Shown here: piece after piece, positions 1 to 11,165 of the stretch
How the letters are laid out: each line of letters begins with the position of its first letter
Position numbering within the stretch: the stretch's first letter is position 1
DNA from: Buxus sempervirens
Lineage: Eukaryota; Streptophyta; Magnoliopsida; Buxales; Buxaceae
DNA: 64,000 nt
Direction: 5' to 3'
Assembly: GCA_947561395.2 (NCBI GenBank)
Contig: OX387193.1
Location: 32,996,255 to 33,060,254 of the forward strand
Made by a program: the position numbers and the translations under genes
The notes under the pieces: model-generated
What the model was told of the DNA's origin: nothing
Database searches by the model: none
What the model saw: the letters and a program-made list of their open reading frames with translations, nothing else

Positions 1-2342
1 TCATTCAATATACCCATCTCAAACCCTAACCAAAAATATAATCAATAGAGGTTGCAAATCCATGGCAAATCGATAGAAAACTAAACAAGATAGTTAGATA
101 AACCAAACCCTACGAATTTTAGAAACAAAACCCTACATGCAAGTGATTTTCCAGTTTATCAAAACCCTAGGAAAGAGAGATACGAAAATCCAATAAATTC
201 ATTTTTGTTTAAAGGGTTTGCTACTTACATGTTTAATGGAGAAGCACAACTTCCCTTCAAGCTTTCTTCTTCTTCTCCAAGCCTTCAAGCAAGCTCCCAC
301 ACTTTCTCTCTTGTTCTATACGTCCAAAACAAGAGGGAGTGTTCTAAAAATACTTAAAATAGAAATTAGGGCATCCTTTTATATGCCCAGGCTTTTGGTC
401 TTTCAAATCTGCCCCTAAACAAGGCTTTTATTCGACTAAAAACCTTAGGGTGTACTTAAAGCATACCAAGGGGTACCATAGTGTTATTTGAGGGGGTACC
501 TTGGTGTTAAGTTTAGGGTACCTTAGTGTTATTTGAGGAATACCTTAGTGTTTCAAGGGGATTTGCCTTAGTTACTCAAGAGGTAATACTTTAGGTACAC
601 TTGAAGGGTACCATAGTTATACAAGAGGGGGGTACCTTGATTATTGAAAGGTGTACCTTAGTCATACAAGGGTGTACCTTTAGGTAATACAAGGAGGTAT
701 ACCCTAGGTTATGGAATGGGTGTACCTTAGTAATATAAGAGGGTACTCTAATTATACAAAAGGGGGTCCCCTAGCTGTATAAGGGGGGTGTACCTTAGTT
801 ATTCAAAGGGGTACATTAGCTAAAACAGTGGGGGGGGGGGTTACCTTACTTATATAGGGGTTACTTTGGTTAGACAAAATGGGGTACTTTGGCTATATAG
901 GGGGGGTATACCCTAGGTAAAACAGTGGGGGTACCTTACTTATATGAGAGGAGCAACTCTAGGAAATACAAGGGGTGTACCATAGGTAAAACAATGGGGG
1001 TACCTTACTTATATGAGAGGAGTACCTCTAGGAAATATAAGGGGTGTACCCTAGGTAATATAAGGGATGTACCTTAGGTATGTTGGAGGTACTTTAGAGA
1101 TATAAAGGGGGTACCTTAGCTGTATAAGGGAATGTACCTTAGCTAAACAAGGGGTACTTCAAGTAAGACAGTAGGGTACCTTAGTCAAAATAAAGGGATA
1201 CCTTAGGCAATACAAGTAAGGTACCTTAGGTATAATTAGGGGATACTTTAGGTATTCGAATGGGGTACCTTGGGCAAAACAGTGCGGTACCTTAGCCAAT
1301 ATGAGTGAGGTGCCTTAGATAATATAAGGGGGTACTTTAGGTATACATGTGGGGTACCTTAGGCAACCACAAGAGGATACCTTAGACAAACATAGGGGTA
1401 CCTTAGGCAAACACAAGAGGATACCTTAGACAAACACAGGGGTACCTTAGGCAAACACAAGGGGATACCTTAGGCAAACACAGGAATACCTTAGGCAATT
1501 AAAGTAGGGTACCTTAGGTGAAACAGTGGGATATCGTGGGTGTACATTGGGCATACAATGGGAGTACTTTGGGTAATACTCAGGTGTACCTTAGGTATAC
1601 AGGTGAGTACCTTCGAGATATAAGTGGGGTACCTTAACTATAATTAGGGGGTACTTTAGGTATTTAAATGGGGTACCTTTGGCAAAATAGTGGGGTACTT
1701 TAGGTGTACTTGAGTGGTATCTTAGGTAACACTTGGATATACTTTGAGTAATACATTGGGGTACTTCGAGTAATACATGGGTGTACCCTAGGCATATTTG
1801 GGTGGTACCTTGGGTAATACTTTGGTGTACTCTAGGTATACTTGGATGGTACCTTAAGTAGTACATGGATGTACTTTGGGTATACAATGGGAGTACCTTG
1901 GGTAATGCAAGAGGTACTTTAGTGGTATTTGAGAGGGCACCTTGGGTACTCTTAAGAGGTTCTTTAGGTACTCTTAGGAGTTACTTGAGGTACATGTGAG
2001 AGGTACCTTGGGTACACTTGGATGGAGATTTGAGTACACTTGGATGATACTTTAAGTATACTTGGGAGATACTTTGTGGTACACTTAACTCTAATTTTTC
2101 AGAATTTGATTTCCAATTCACTAGATCTAATTGAAAGATACCTTAGCAAATGGTAATTAAGACATAACACTAACTAAGCTTACCTTAATAACTTAATTAA
2201 AGTTCAACTTGATTTCCCTAAATCCTTAACTATAACCCATATTTACCCCATCTTCAAAACACAAATACTTAATCAGTCTAATAATCACACTTTAGGTAAT
2301 TAAGCTTAATAATTAAGGTACAATCCGGGACGGGGTTTTACA
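1..2342 (-). mobile_element. partial LTR (3' part outside the window), minus strand
   Basis: Read on the minus strand, a sequence beginning TGTAAAACCCCGTCCCGG starts at 2342 and runs off the left edge. TG plus a C-rich box is the usual start of plant Ty3/gypsy LTRs and matches the starts seen at 31213 and 19907. It holds a large minisatellite (430-2080). Below 430 is a pyrimidine-rich stretch on the plus strand and a possible splice donor (minus ACATGTAAGTAGC near 230), as in the other LTR leaders here. The 3' end and target duplication are outside the window, so family and completeness cannot be settled. No convincing coding sequence was seen. Confidence 0.6.
430..2080. repeat. GGTACC minisatellite, about 1.65 kb
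   Basis: A degenerate tandem array whose units carry GGGGTACCTTAGG followed by a short variable A-rich tail (for example CAAACACAA or TATACAAG). Unit length drifts between about 20 and 40 bases. The best-kept block is 1370-1520, where near-identical units of about 27 bases follow each other. It lies inside the minus-strand LTR. The minus-strand open frame at 1591-1887 is a by-product of the repeat. Confidence 0.85.
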
Positions 2343-3399
2343 CATTATGTCTGGCTGCTTTTGAATCCCTTGCTATGATGATGATGGAGCTGGGGCTTCA
2401 GAAGAATTCATTGCAGTCCTCTCTCACAGCGAGTGTAGTGTTCTGAGCGGTACTCTCAATGTGAAATATCTGAAATTTACATCAATAGACTGGCTTGTTC
2501 TTTATTGCACCTGGTTGTTAAGAATCTTGATCAGTTCCGTCCCCAATTATGAACAAGGTGTCGTGTGTGACGAGATCATTACACCATGAATGATGCTCTT
2601 GTGCCGTGGTTGCCGAATGCAATGCGAAATTCATGGCTTGGCAAAACAACACTGTGAAGAGTGTGTGACAGTGCCGCAATTAATCAGAAATTATTTCTGA
2701 GAATTGTGCAGTTTTGCAGTATGGTCTTTCAGAGATCTAGAACTCTGGAGACCATGCCATGTTTGATGGTTTTCAAGAATTGTGCACCATATGAGTGGAA
2801 ATCCCAGAAAATCATGCTGCGAGGGTTACACCTCAAAATTCATGCTTGGATCGACAGCAATTGTAAATTCCCTTGAAATCCCGGAGTGGTAAAAATGAGG
2901 AAACACATCCTGGGCAGCCTGCACCGTGCCATGAATGACATGGAGAATGTACACCACAAGATGGGCGATTTGGTTTACGTCTATATGGCTAGTTCAATAT
3001 AACCACGAATGATGGTTTACTATGAGTCGCCGGAGACGATGTTTATGTACATCGTGGAAGACGATTCAATGTAGGCCCGAAGGCCACTTTACTGTGTGTT
3101 TTGAAAAAGCAACTTTGATGTTCGCCCTAGGGTGGCTTGATGTACGCCCGGAGGAGATTCGATGTACGCCCTAAGGCGATTTAATGTACGCCCGGAGGTG
3201 AATTTGGTCTTGGAAATTCTTTTGTGCATTTCTCGAAAACAGTTCAACTAAACAGGTCGGTGTAAATGATCTCAAAGTGCATACACAAAATGCATGTATA
3301 GGCATATATACAAGTAAAATGAAGGTCAAGTACTATTACCATCTTGAAAATCTATGTTAACAAACAATTATCAAAAACACCCAAAAGTGTGTGCACAGT
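2343..3399 (-). other. unassigned stretch, probably internal region of the minus-strand Tat element
   Basis: This kilobase lies between the LTR start at 2342 and the recognisable Tat leader at 3400-4503. On the minus strand it continues directly from that leader, so it may be diverged internal sequence upstream of gag. I could not match it to the leader or ORF1 of the plus-strand Ogre element. The plus frame at 2661-2876 has no recognisable motif, so I make no gene call. The only structure seen is a short tandem repeat at 3060-3205. Confidence 0.35.
3060..3205. repeat. 22-bp tandem repeat, about 5 degenerate units
   Basis: Units begin near 3067, 3116, 3138, 3160 and 3182 and share GATGTACGCCC(G/T)(G/A)AGG. 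The last four are contiguous with a 22-base period. Several units contain a tiny hairpin, such as CGCC-ctaa-GGCG. Confidence 0.65.
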
Positions 3400-4503
3400 C
3401 CTAAGAAGGTTGGTGCCTATCAAAGCATGACTCCTAGACATACTTGTGTAAGAAAGCACGTCTAAGTCATAATCAGCCTTTTATCTTTCATCTGTCCTTT
3501 CATCTGCCTTTCGGTGTCGAACCACAATAAAAACTTACAACTTGCCAGTGAGGGCGAAATTTACGTGATATTTACAAAAGTCTGAAAAGAGTTCATCTTT
3601 AGGGCTGTTGGGAACCCAAAAAAAGGGTAAGAGCTGCTTTAGAAGCAGGTGGGTTGAATTCCTAAATCTAGGGTTTTCTGCTCCTTTTCTGATCTGGCCT
3701 ACTTTCATCTGATTGTCTAATCTGGCTGGCTTTCATCTGCTCAAAAAAGCCGACTTGGACTTAGAGTGCTTCCAGCAGACTCAATGGGTCGAGGCCCACG
3801 GTTCACGGGACTTGATGCATGGATCTGGGGTGGTTCCCCCTGATCAAAGTTGGGTTGGCTTCCTAAATTAGGGCTAAGACAGCCCATGATATAGGGCTCA
3901 CTCAGTTTGATGCAAAAAGGCTGGGGTTGCTGCCCCTGATGGACTCTTGGGTTTTAGATTGATTTTACTCCTCTTGTATTCATCATTCACAATCACATTC
4001 ATCACAAAGGTGTATCAAAACGTTGGGTGGGAAAAAAGGATACACAGCCCAAGACAAATGCCTACAAGGGTCTGCGCCAGGTCCTAGACCCCTCGCGTAC
4101 CACGGCAAGAAACCAGTGGCGCTATAGGGATCCAACAACCTGGGGGGATGTTTTACCTTCACTTTTCCATGGCAAGCCAGAGGCGCGTGAGGCTAATATC
4201 ATCCCAAAAGTTGTTTATACGGTTAAGAAGGGTGGCTGCTAGAGAGGTCTAAGTTTTGGTGAAGAAGAGCATTCACAATTCCATCATATATCCATTCAAG
4301 TCGAATCATCCACGCAAACTCCCTCGTGCATGTCACCCCACGCGGTTTATAGTAAAAGTAGTAAGACATCCATGGTGTGGTGAGTGCATATTGTGTGCCT
4401 GTGGTTCGGTGCTGTGCACTACTGGGTGAGTTTAATCCGGATATTTGGTTAATATCCCTCTTGTATTGACTCTTCCTAACCAGGGTTTTTCTGGGTTGGA
4501 AGG
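3400..4503 (-). mobile_element. Tat-type element leader (5' untranslated region), minus strand
   Basis: Reverse-complemented, this stretch aligns by eye with the leader of the plus-strand Ogre element (30709-31212 joined to 33846-34690). Shared landmarks include the 'gggtgacacgcacgaggga' block, 'catccccccag', 'ggggcagcaacccc', 'gaaccaccccagatccatg' and the 'cagatgaaag' repeats. It directly follows the primer-binding site at 4504-4521. It is therefore the 5' internal part of a Tat element, truncated before any recognisable gag. Confidence 0.8.
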
Positions 4504-4521
4504 TCCCCAGCGGAGTCGCCA
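4504..4521 (-). other. primer-binding site, minus-strand Tat element
   Basis: The minus strand reads TGGCGACTCCGCTGGGGA three bases after the LTR end. It differs by one base from the PBS of the plus-strand Ogre element (30691-30708). From knowledge of Tat/Ogre elements this should pair with a tRNA-Arg 3' end. The tRNA assignment is not proven here. Confidence 0.85.
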
Positions 4522-5570
4522 GGCTGTGCGCACGTCGTGAGATGCGATGCAAGGGCGCACATAATGAAGATGCGAGGGAACGGGGGTTTAGGAGTCGTCA
4601 CTGCCTGATGGGGTGCAGGCAGACACCTGGGTGCCCTAAGGATGTCTACTTTGATCTGCGGCTTGAGATTCCGGCTAAGGTATCGATTACAGTTCAGGGA
4701 AGTCCATAGACACCCCGGTCCGCCCCGTTGGTTGACGGGTTCCATGCGTTTCCCTGGTTCGAGTCAATTTTGGTTCAACTCACCCTTATGTCCTAAACCG
4801 ACATGCTCACTTATTAAGTCTGAATGGGACCTTCAAAGGTGTGGGTCCCTTTTATTTTAAATGATTTTATCTTTCTTTGTCCAGGTGATGTTAGTCTGAT
4901 GTGGGCCCCGTTGGAAGGCCTATGAGATGCCAAGTAGTGCTTAAGCTAAGCCCAGTTCCCATTTGGGGTTATGTCGGATAACCTTGCTTATTGGAATTGG
5001 TTATGTGGTTTGGAGGTTAACGGAATGTACAAGATTGGTGGGTTCAGCTATTAGAAATGGGGGTATACTAGGTCCAACCGCAGAACAGGTTCGGTTCAGG
5101 GGTGAACCGCTCTGTGTATGTGGTTTTGGCACAGAAAGCCCAAAAGGGAATTTTTCATGGGGGCTTTGGGTTCCTGTGTCTCTTGTGATGTTTCAATAGT
5201 TGTGTGGGCCCCTACATAGGCCCACAGTGGTTTAGTGGAGGGGGAAGATCCCTCTTTGGTTTCTTTTTGGGCTTTAGGGTTCAAGCAAGAGGGGGAAGAA
5301 GACATGAGTGATGGGCTTCTCCTAGTTGAGCCACATATGATAGGCAAACAGGGACCATGTGGTCCCTGTTTCAGTCTCTCAACTCAGACAACACAACAAG
5401 CATCAAAGTCAATAATAAATTCAATCAAATAAGAACCAAGGCATGCTTTGAATCATGGTACTAAAACATACATATTTTTATGCCAGCTGTAAGCACCTCA
5501 TTTTTGCGCTCCCAGAAAAACCAGAAATGCAAACCCTGGACAGAAAGTCAAACCCTAAGGGGTGAAAAGT

Positions 5571-6000
5571 TGACTTTTTGATCAAATGAAAATTGGCCAC
5601 CTCGCTTTATGTCATTGGATAGAGAATCTCGACACGGTTCCAACGCAACTGAGTTTGCAGGAATCGGAGTCCGGATGAGGGTTCTACGGGCGGTCAAACT
5701 TGAGGGGAGCCAAAAAGTTGACTTTCGGCTAAAATCCGATCCAGATGCTTACCCCTATACCATTGGATAGAGAATCCCGACACGAGTCCAACGCAACTGA
5801 GTTTGCAGGAATCGGAGTCCGGATGAAGGTTCTGCGTGCGGTCAAACTTGAGGGGAGCCGAAAGTTGACTTTCTGCTAAAATCCGATCCAGATGCCTACC
5901 CCTAGGTCATTGGATAGAGGGCTCTGATACGATTCTAATGCAACTGAGTTTGCCCAGATCAGAGTCCGGATGGAGAAAATATGAGCTGACAAAGTTTCCG
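5571..6000. repeat. ~147-bp tandem repeat near LTR 5' end, 3 copies
   Basis: Three successive copies share AGTTGACTTT, 'catTGGATAGAGAATC', 'caacgcaactgagtttgc' and 'ggagtccggatg' in the same order. The last copy is the divergent form (GAGGGCTCCGATACG). The same repeat occurs two to five times in the other Tat LTRs. Confidence 0.85.
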
Positions 6001-6359
6001 AGCAGCAAAGCCAGAAACTGCACACGTGGCGAAGAAACTACGCACGTGGCAAGAAACGCAGGAAAATATCTTAGGGATTAAATCTGTAATTACCCAAACC
6101 AATGAAAAATATCTCAAGGGTAAAGCTGCAGATATCCAAAGGTATCAGGGACTAGATCCATAAGCATCAAAACTTGAGAAAATATCCCAGGGACCAATTT
6201 GTAAATATCCAAAAGTATCAGGGACTAAATCTGTAAATACCAAAAGTATCAAGGACTAAATCTGTAAATATCCAAAAGTATCAGGGACTAAATCTGTAAA
6301 AATCCAAAGTTCCAGGGACCAATCCGTAAATATTAGGATTTGATCATGATTGATGTCCC

Positions 6360-6547
6360 CTATGGGCATGCATGGGCATCACCCATGCATGCCACCCCTC
6401 ATACATCTCTCTCTCCCTCTCTCTCCCACATGGGCATCATCACCATCATACATGCATGCATCATGCATACTTTTTCTCTCTGTCCCCCTAATGATTAATG
6501 TTCCCTATGCATGCACCCCCCCATGCATCATGCATCATGCATAAGCA

Positions 6548-6591
<44 letters not shown>

Positions 6592-6710
6592 CCCCCATGC
6601 ATGCATCCCCCATGATCACCCATGCATCATACACAAGCATACAACTCTCTCTCTCTCTCTCTCTCCTATGATGGTTGCCCCCCCATGCATGCATGCATAT
6701 CCTATCACTC
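6360..6710. promoter_or_regulatory. dense CATGCA (RY-type) cluster plus CT microsatellite upstream of TATA
   Basis: More than a dozen CATGCA/TGCATG motifs lie within about 340 bases, several overlapping as CATGCATGCAT. A 12-bp perfect inverted repeat (arm GGCATGCATGGG, 6365-6376, complement at 6382-6393) sits in the cluster. Two CT microsatellites (about 6551-6590 and 6645-6665) interrupt it. The TATA box follows at 6714. CATGCA is the RY core bound by seed-type B3 factors (ABI3/FUS3/LEC2 family). Whether it works here is inference. Confidence 0.6.
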
Positions 6711-6713
6711 CAT

Positions 6714-6720
6714 TATAAAA
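6714..6720 (+). promoter_or_regulatory. LTR TATA box
   Basis: TATAAAA within 'ccattataaaagagcc', about 1.2 kb into the solo LTR, matches the TATA position relative to conserved sequence in the other Tat LTRs. A purine-rich leader with 'gaggaggaagagctgctgttgg' follows, then a conserved AAG|GT donor-like site. Confidence 0.6.
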
Positions 6721-8116
6721 GAGCCCAAGCCCCCATACGTATGGGGTTGGAGCTCATTTTTTCCTTCTCTCCCACAACTCCCATCTCCCTCTCCCATCTC
6801 TCCCAAGCTCACCCCACAACCCTCCCCATTGGAACCTCTCTTCCCTTCACCTCTCTTTGCCCTCATACCTCCTAAATACCCTCTTAAGACTAGTCTACCT
6901 TCCTTCTTTTTCTCTTCTTCTTCATTCTCACCCAAGCAAGAGGAGGAAGAGCTGCTGTTGGTCGTGAAGAAGGAAGCTCCAGCAGCCGTCCAAGCTCCAA
7001 GGAGGCTCCACACACATTCTATAAGGGTTTGAAACCCCAAGGTGAGCTCTCCATGTTGTTTTGTTTAACATATTTGAATATGACATGATTTGAAGTATAT
7101 TGGATTTCATGATGTTGTATACCTGCTGTTGGGGGGTAGGTTCATGCTTGCTTTCCTTATTTTCATCAATTGTTTTACACCATCACAAGGGTGTTGTTCC
7201 CCTAAGGTAAGATGGGTATTTCGGTTGAACTAAAGGAAGGATAAGAGCCCCTTTTTTTTAGTTGGTTTTAGGAATTCTAAAATTACTATTTTCATCTAAT
7301 GTAAATGGTATCGTTCTCTTATTTGATGGGGGAGGGTGTTCCCCTTTAATTTTATCTCATGTAACCCTCATGTGATCCCCCTTCCCATCCTTTCTTTGGA
7401 TCATTTTCCTGTTAATTAAGTAGGTTAGATTAAGGTGTGGAGCATGCTGAATTTTTGTCTTGCTATTCTAACCTACATGAGCATGATTGGTTGTAAATAT
7501 GCATATAGCTATCCCCTTATTCTTCATCATTTAAGGCATATGTGATGTTACTATATGATTATGCCTCATCCACCGTCTTGCATTATTAATTTGCTATGGT
7601 TTTTTACCCCTTTCAAATCACCAATTAGGGCCTCATGAGGTCACTTTTACTTATTTTGGTGCATGTCCTACACCATGTTTATTTCTTTATCCATTAGAAG
7701 CATGTCTAGGCTCTTCATGTGTGTCATTCCTTGATGTGATTTTCAAATATAGATGAAGTTTTTTACCCTTAAACACAACAAACACACACATGCATCTTGA
7801 TAAGAAACTCATCGTAAAAGGCATGTTTCTTTATTCTATTTCTTTTATGTTTTGATTGTTGTTTCTTTTTTATCATGAGATACCCAAAACAAGGATGCTT
7901 GATCCCTGTTTATGTGCTGGTCTCAGTACAGGAGAAAGGGAAGAGGAGGCCTCCACCCATCCCCCTTTGGGTTTAGTTTTGAAAGTCCCAAAGGAGAAAC
8001 AAGATGGCTTCACGTGAACCAATGTGGGCCTCCCAAGGGCCCACATAACTTATAGAAGACCCCTAGGGAGCCCAGGAACCCACCCCAATGGCCAAAGCCC
8101 GAAAAGGCCATTTTTG

Positions 8117-8289
8117 AGGTGATCCGACAACTCAGGCCGGATCACCTATGGCCTGTGTGTATCCGGCAACTAAGGCCGGATACACACATAAATGAAATTT
8201 TATGTCTTTTTGGGGTTCCTTGCCGAATTTTATGATGGTTTGAACCAAACCAAGTGGACCAATAGGGTTTCCGGGTCACCCGGAAACCC
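8117..8289 (+). other. three hairpins in the LTR downstream of TATA
   Basis: Hairpin 1 has arm AGGTGATCCG (8117-8126) with its exact complement at 8138-8147. Hairpin 2 has the 14-base arm TGTGTGTATCCGGC (8154-8167), loop AACTAAG and exact complement at 8175-8188. Hairpin 3 has arm GGGTTTCCGGG (8265-8275), loop TCA and exact complement at 8279-8289. The same series recurs in the Tat LTR at 60588-64000, and hairpin 3 recurs in both Ogre LTRs. Confidence 0.8.
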
Positions 8290-10894
8290 AACTTGGGACC
8301 TGGACCACCGGTCCAAATTGGAAACACTTGTGGGCCTTCCAACGGGGACCACCAAGCTCGATAAATCACAAAGCATGTAAATAAGCAAGTTAAATAAAAT
8401 GAACCGATTGAATCGGATGGGCCAAACCCAATGCGGCCCACCCGAGCCTTGATGTGAGGAATGATGTTTAAATTGCGTGGTTTGGCCGAGACCCAGGGCA
8501 AGGGCCTATCGGGCCCGCCAAAGCCCACGAACCAAACCAAGGGTGGGTTTAAACCCTAACTTCATGGGATTCGGGCTTTCAAGCCCAAAATTGGACTACG
8601 TGCCCCAAGCCCAATATCCAAAAGACTTTGGCAAATATAAACAAGATAAATTAAAAATGCTTTGGCATCCACCATGGGGGCCCACTCAGGGGCCCTCAAA
8701 TCAATGCAGACCAACCTTTTTACATGCAAAATACTTAAATTCCAAATGGGACAATTAAGTAAAAATCAACTCATTAACCTAAGCCCAAAGGGTCTCCTAG
8801 GGCTAGACAGAGGCCCACCAGAGGCATGTGGGTTTAGCCAAGCCCACCAAGATAACCGTGGGTCTTCCAACGGGGCCCACCCCATCAGACTCAGACAACT
8901 TAAGTAAAAAAAGATAAAATCCATTAAAGGGACTCACACCACCCAGGTGGTCCCACCAGACTTAAACAAATGGCATGCTGGATTAGGAATCGGGTGAGAC
9001 CAAAGTAATCTGACTCAAACCAGGGAACCCCCGGGACCCGTCATCCGACGGGGTGGACTGGGGTGTCTACGGACTTCCCCAGACCACAACCGAGACCCGA
9101 CTTAGAATCTCAAGCCGCAGACCAAAGCCCAATAGACAAGATTAGGCACCCAAGTGTCCGCCTGCACCCCATCAGGCGGTGGCGACTCCGAAATTACCCC
9201 GTGCCGCGTTTCCCACGCGCGCACACCAGCAAAAGGATGTTAATGTAAGTGAAAGAACCTAGCATACTTCTGAAGTAGGTGGTGGGTGCAGATGAGCATG
9301 TGCACAAACAAGCCAGCAACATATACAAGTGTTGAGGAAAGAAACATATGCTGTGGAGAGGGGGCAGCAACTATCAATGGGGAGAGATGGGATTAACATG
9401 CATGGAAGTAGCACAAACGGGTGTTGGGGATGTGGTTTGCATACATAGGATTAGTGTTGGATTGGGGGAGGGTGTAGACACTTTAATAGACATGCTGGGG
9501 GTGCTGTGTGGCAGCAAGGGAAAAAAACAAAAGGGGGCTTCTGCTGCTCCCAGCAGCAACTCATGTGAGCCATTACTGTGGGCTTCTAGGTGAGGGGAGC
9601 ATGCTTATGTATATACAAAAATAGCGAGTTAAAAGAGCAAAGGGGGATACTTATTGGTACCCAATAGTAATCAAAAACAGGGGCAAGCATGGAGACATTT
9701 CGACAATCTCAAGACAGTAGCTGTTGAGAGGAAGGATCGTGATATGAAGGCCTAAAATGGTGAGGAAAATGAGGGATCTGCTACTATCCCCAGCAGCAAC
9801 TTTAGCAAGTTATGACAAGGGGATTATGGGGTAAGGGAAGCATTCTTATTAATCCACAAAACAGTAAATTAGAGGGGCAAACAAGGAGGCACATTAACAC
9901 TTTAAAATAGTAGCATGCTAGGGGTGGGGGGCATGTTAGCGCCTCAAAACAGCAAATGATAAAGGATTGGGTAGAAAATGCAAGTGCACCCCCAATGGCC
10001 TGTTGGCTGGTAACACAATAGTGAAGCATGGGGTGGGGGGAGGTGTTGCTGCTATTGTCCACAACAGCTCCAAGATCCATGACAAGGAGAGGTACAAGGG
10101 AGACATACATATAAAAAAAATGAAAGAACAGAAACATTAGCACAGCACGTGCATGCTTTACCACTCACCAAATACCCAAATCTGCACCACCAAGCATACA
10201 TTCACCATGGCACATAAAAGGAAGAGGATATTACTAGCAAAAGAGCACCCAGAAAATTACGAAAAAGGTGAGAGAAGAGAAAAATCAAGAAGGGTAATGG
10301 GGGGTTATTTCAAGGGTACATTAGATGAGTCAATGGTGGGGAACAGGCTCCCTCAATAATAAGACCAACCATACACAAACAGCAGCAACAAAAGTCTAAA
10401 GATATACGATAGAAACCTCTCACTCTCCCTAGAAAATAAGTGTGCTTCCTCTCTTACCTTCGGACTACTTCCAGGTTACGAAATGGATGGTGAAGGCGTG
10501 AAAATCCCATAGAAAAATTAATTAAAAACAGATGGAGACTGCACTTTAAAACCTAATGCAAAGAGACCCATTTTTATATATGTAATGTAAGAGATGATGA
10601 GGAACAATACCTTGGGGGTCTTGGACCCTTTTTGAGGTGTGTAGACTCCCCTTTGAGCTAAGACAGTAGCTGGACAGTTCCTTTCCAGCAGCAACAGCAG
10701 CTCACCCTTCCTTCTTCAAGCTTGGTAATGGTGGAGAAGAATGGTGGAGGGCTTAAGAGGTCTTAGGAGTAGGTTTGGGAGGTGTAGGAGGCAAAAGAGA
10801 TAGGAGAGAGGGGGTTCGGAGGTTCAGGGAATAGGGAAGAAGGAGAAGGAATAGTGGAAGACCAACCATCCTTTGTCCCATGTCCAAATTTGCC

Positions 10895-10901
10895 TTTTAT
10901 A
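10895..10901 (-). promoter_or_regulatory. TATA box of the minus-strand Tat LTR
   Basis: The minus strand reads TATAAAA in 'ttctataaaaggcaaattt', about 630 bases from the LTR start at 11527. Confidence 0.5.
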
Positions 10902-11118
10902 GAACACTGGGACAAAATCGCATACTCAGTGCGGTTTTATCGAAAATGAACAGAAACCACAGGATATGTGCGGTTTTGGTCCTGTCTTTTCAACAATGAT
11001 TAGGGGACAAACTCGCGCAGGCACAGTCTGACGCACCATGCAACCGCACTGTAAATGCGGTTACTTTTCGCGCGCTGCTTGCTCTAATTGGCTCACGCGA
11101 CTGGTGGCCGAAAAATCG

Positions 11119-11165
11119 ACCGCACTTCATATGCGGTCGCTTTGCGACCGCATATAAAGTGCGGT
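11119..11165. repeat. 21-bp near-perfect inverted repeat in LTR U3
   Basis: Arm 11119-11139 (ACCGCACTTCATATGCGGTCG interrupted only at its tenth base) pairs with 11145-11165 with one mismatch in 21 and a 5-base loop CTTTG. The arm itself contains the palindrome-like pair ACCGCA and TGCGGT. A smaller copy (AACCGCA...TGCGGTT) lies near 11042, and single TGCGGTT copies near 10931 and 10975. All are upstream of the minus-strand TATA box. Confidence 0.85.

Larger units (their letters stand above)
5488..9225 (+). mobile_element. complete Tat solo LTR with CCAGC target duplication
   Basis: It starts TGTAAGCACCTCATTTTTGCGC and ends GCGCGCACA, and is 3738 bases long. CCAGC immediately precedes it (5483-5487) and immediately follows it (9226-9230), a perfect 5-bp target-site duplication. 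No internal region is present, so this is a solo LTR. It holds about three ~147-bp repeats near its 5' end, a CATGCA-rich region, a TATA box, a possible splice donor (CCAAG|GTGAGC at 7042), paired hairpins and the G+C-rich 3' end shared with the other Tat LTRs. It sits inside the minus-strand Tat LTR. Confidence 0.95.

Noticed and set aside
1591-1887. 98-codon minus-strand frame
   Set aside because: It is the GGTACC minisatellite read through in one frame; the protein is a repeat artefact.
2661-2876. 71-codon plus-strand frame as a host gene
   Set aside because: No motif, surrounded by retroelement sequence, and on the strand opposite to the leader it continues from.
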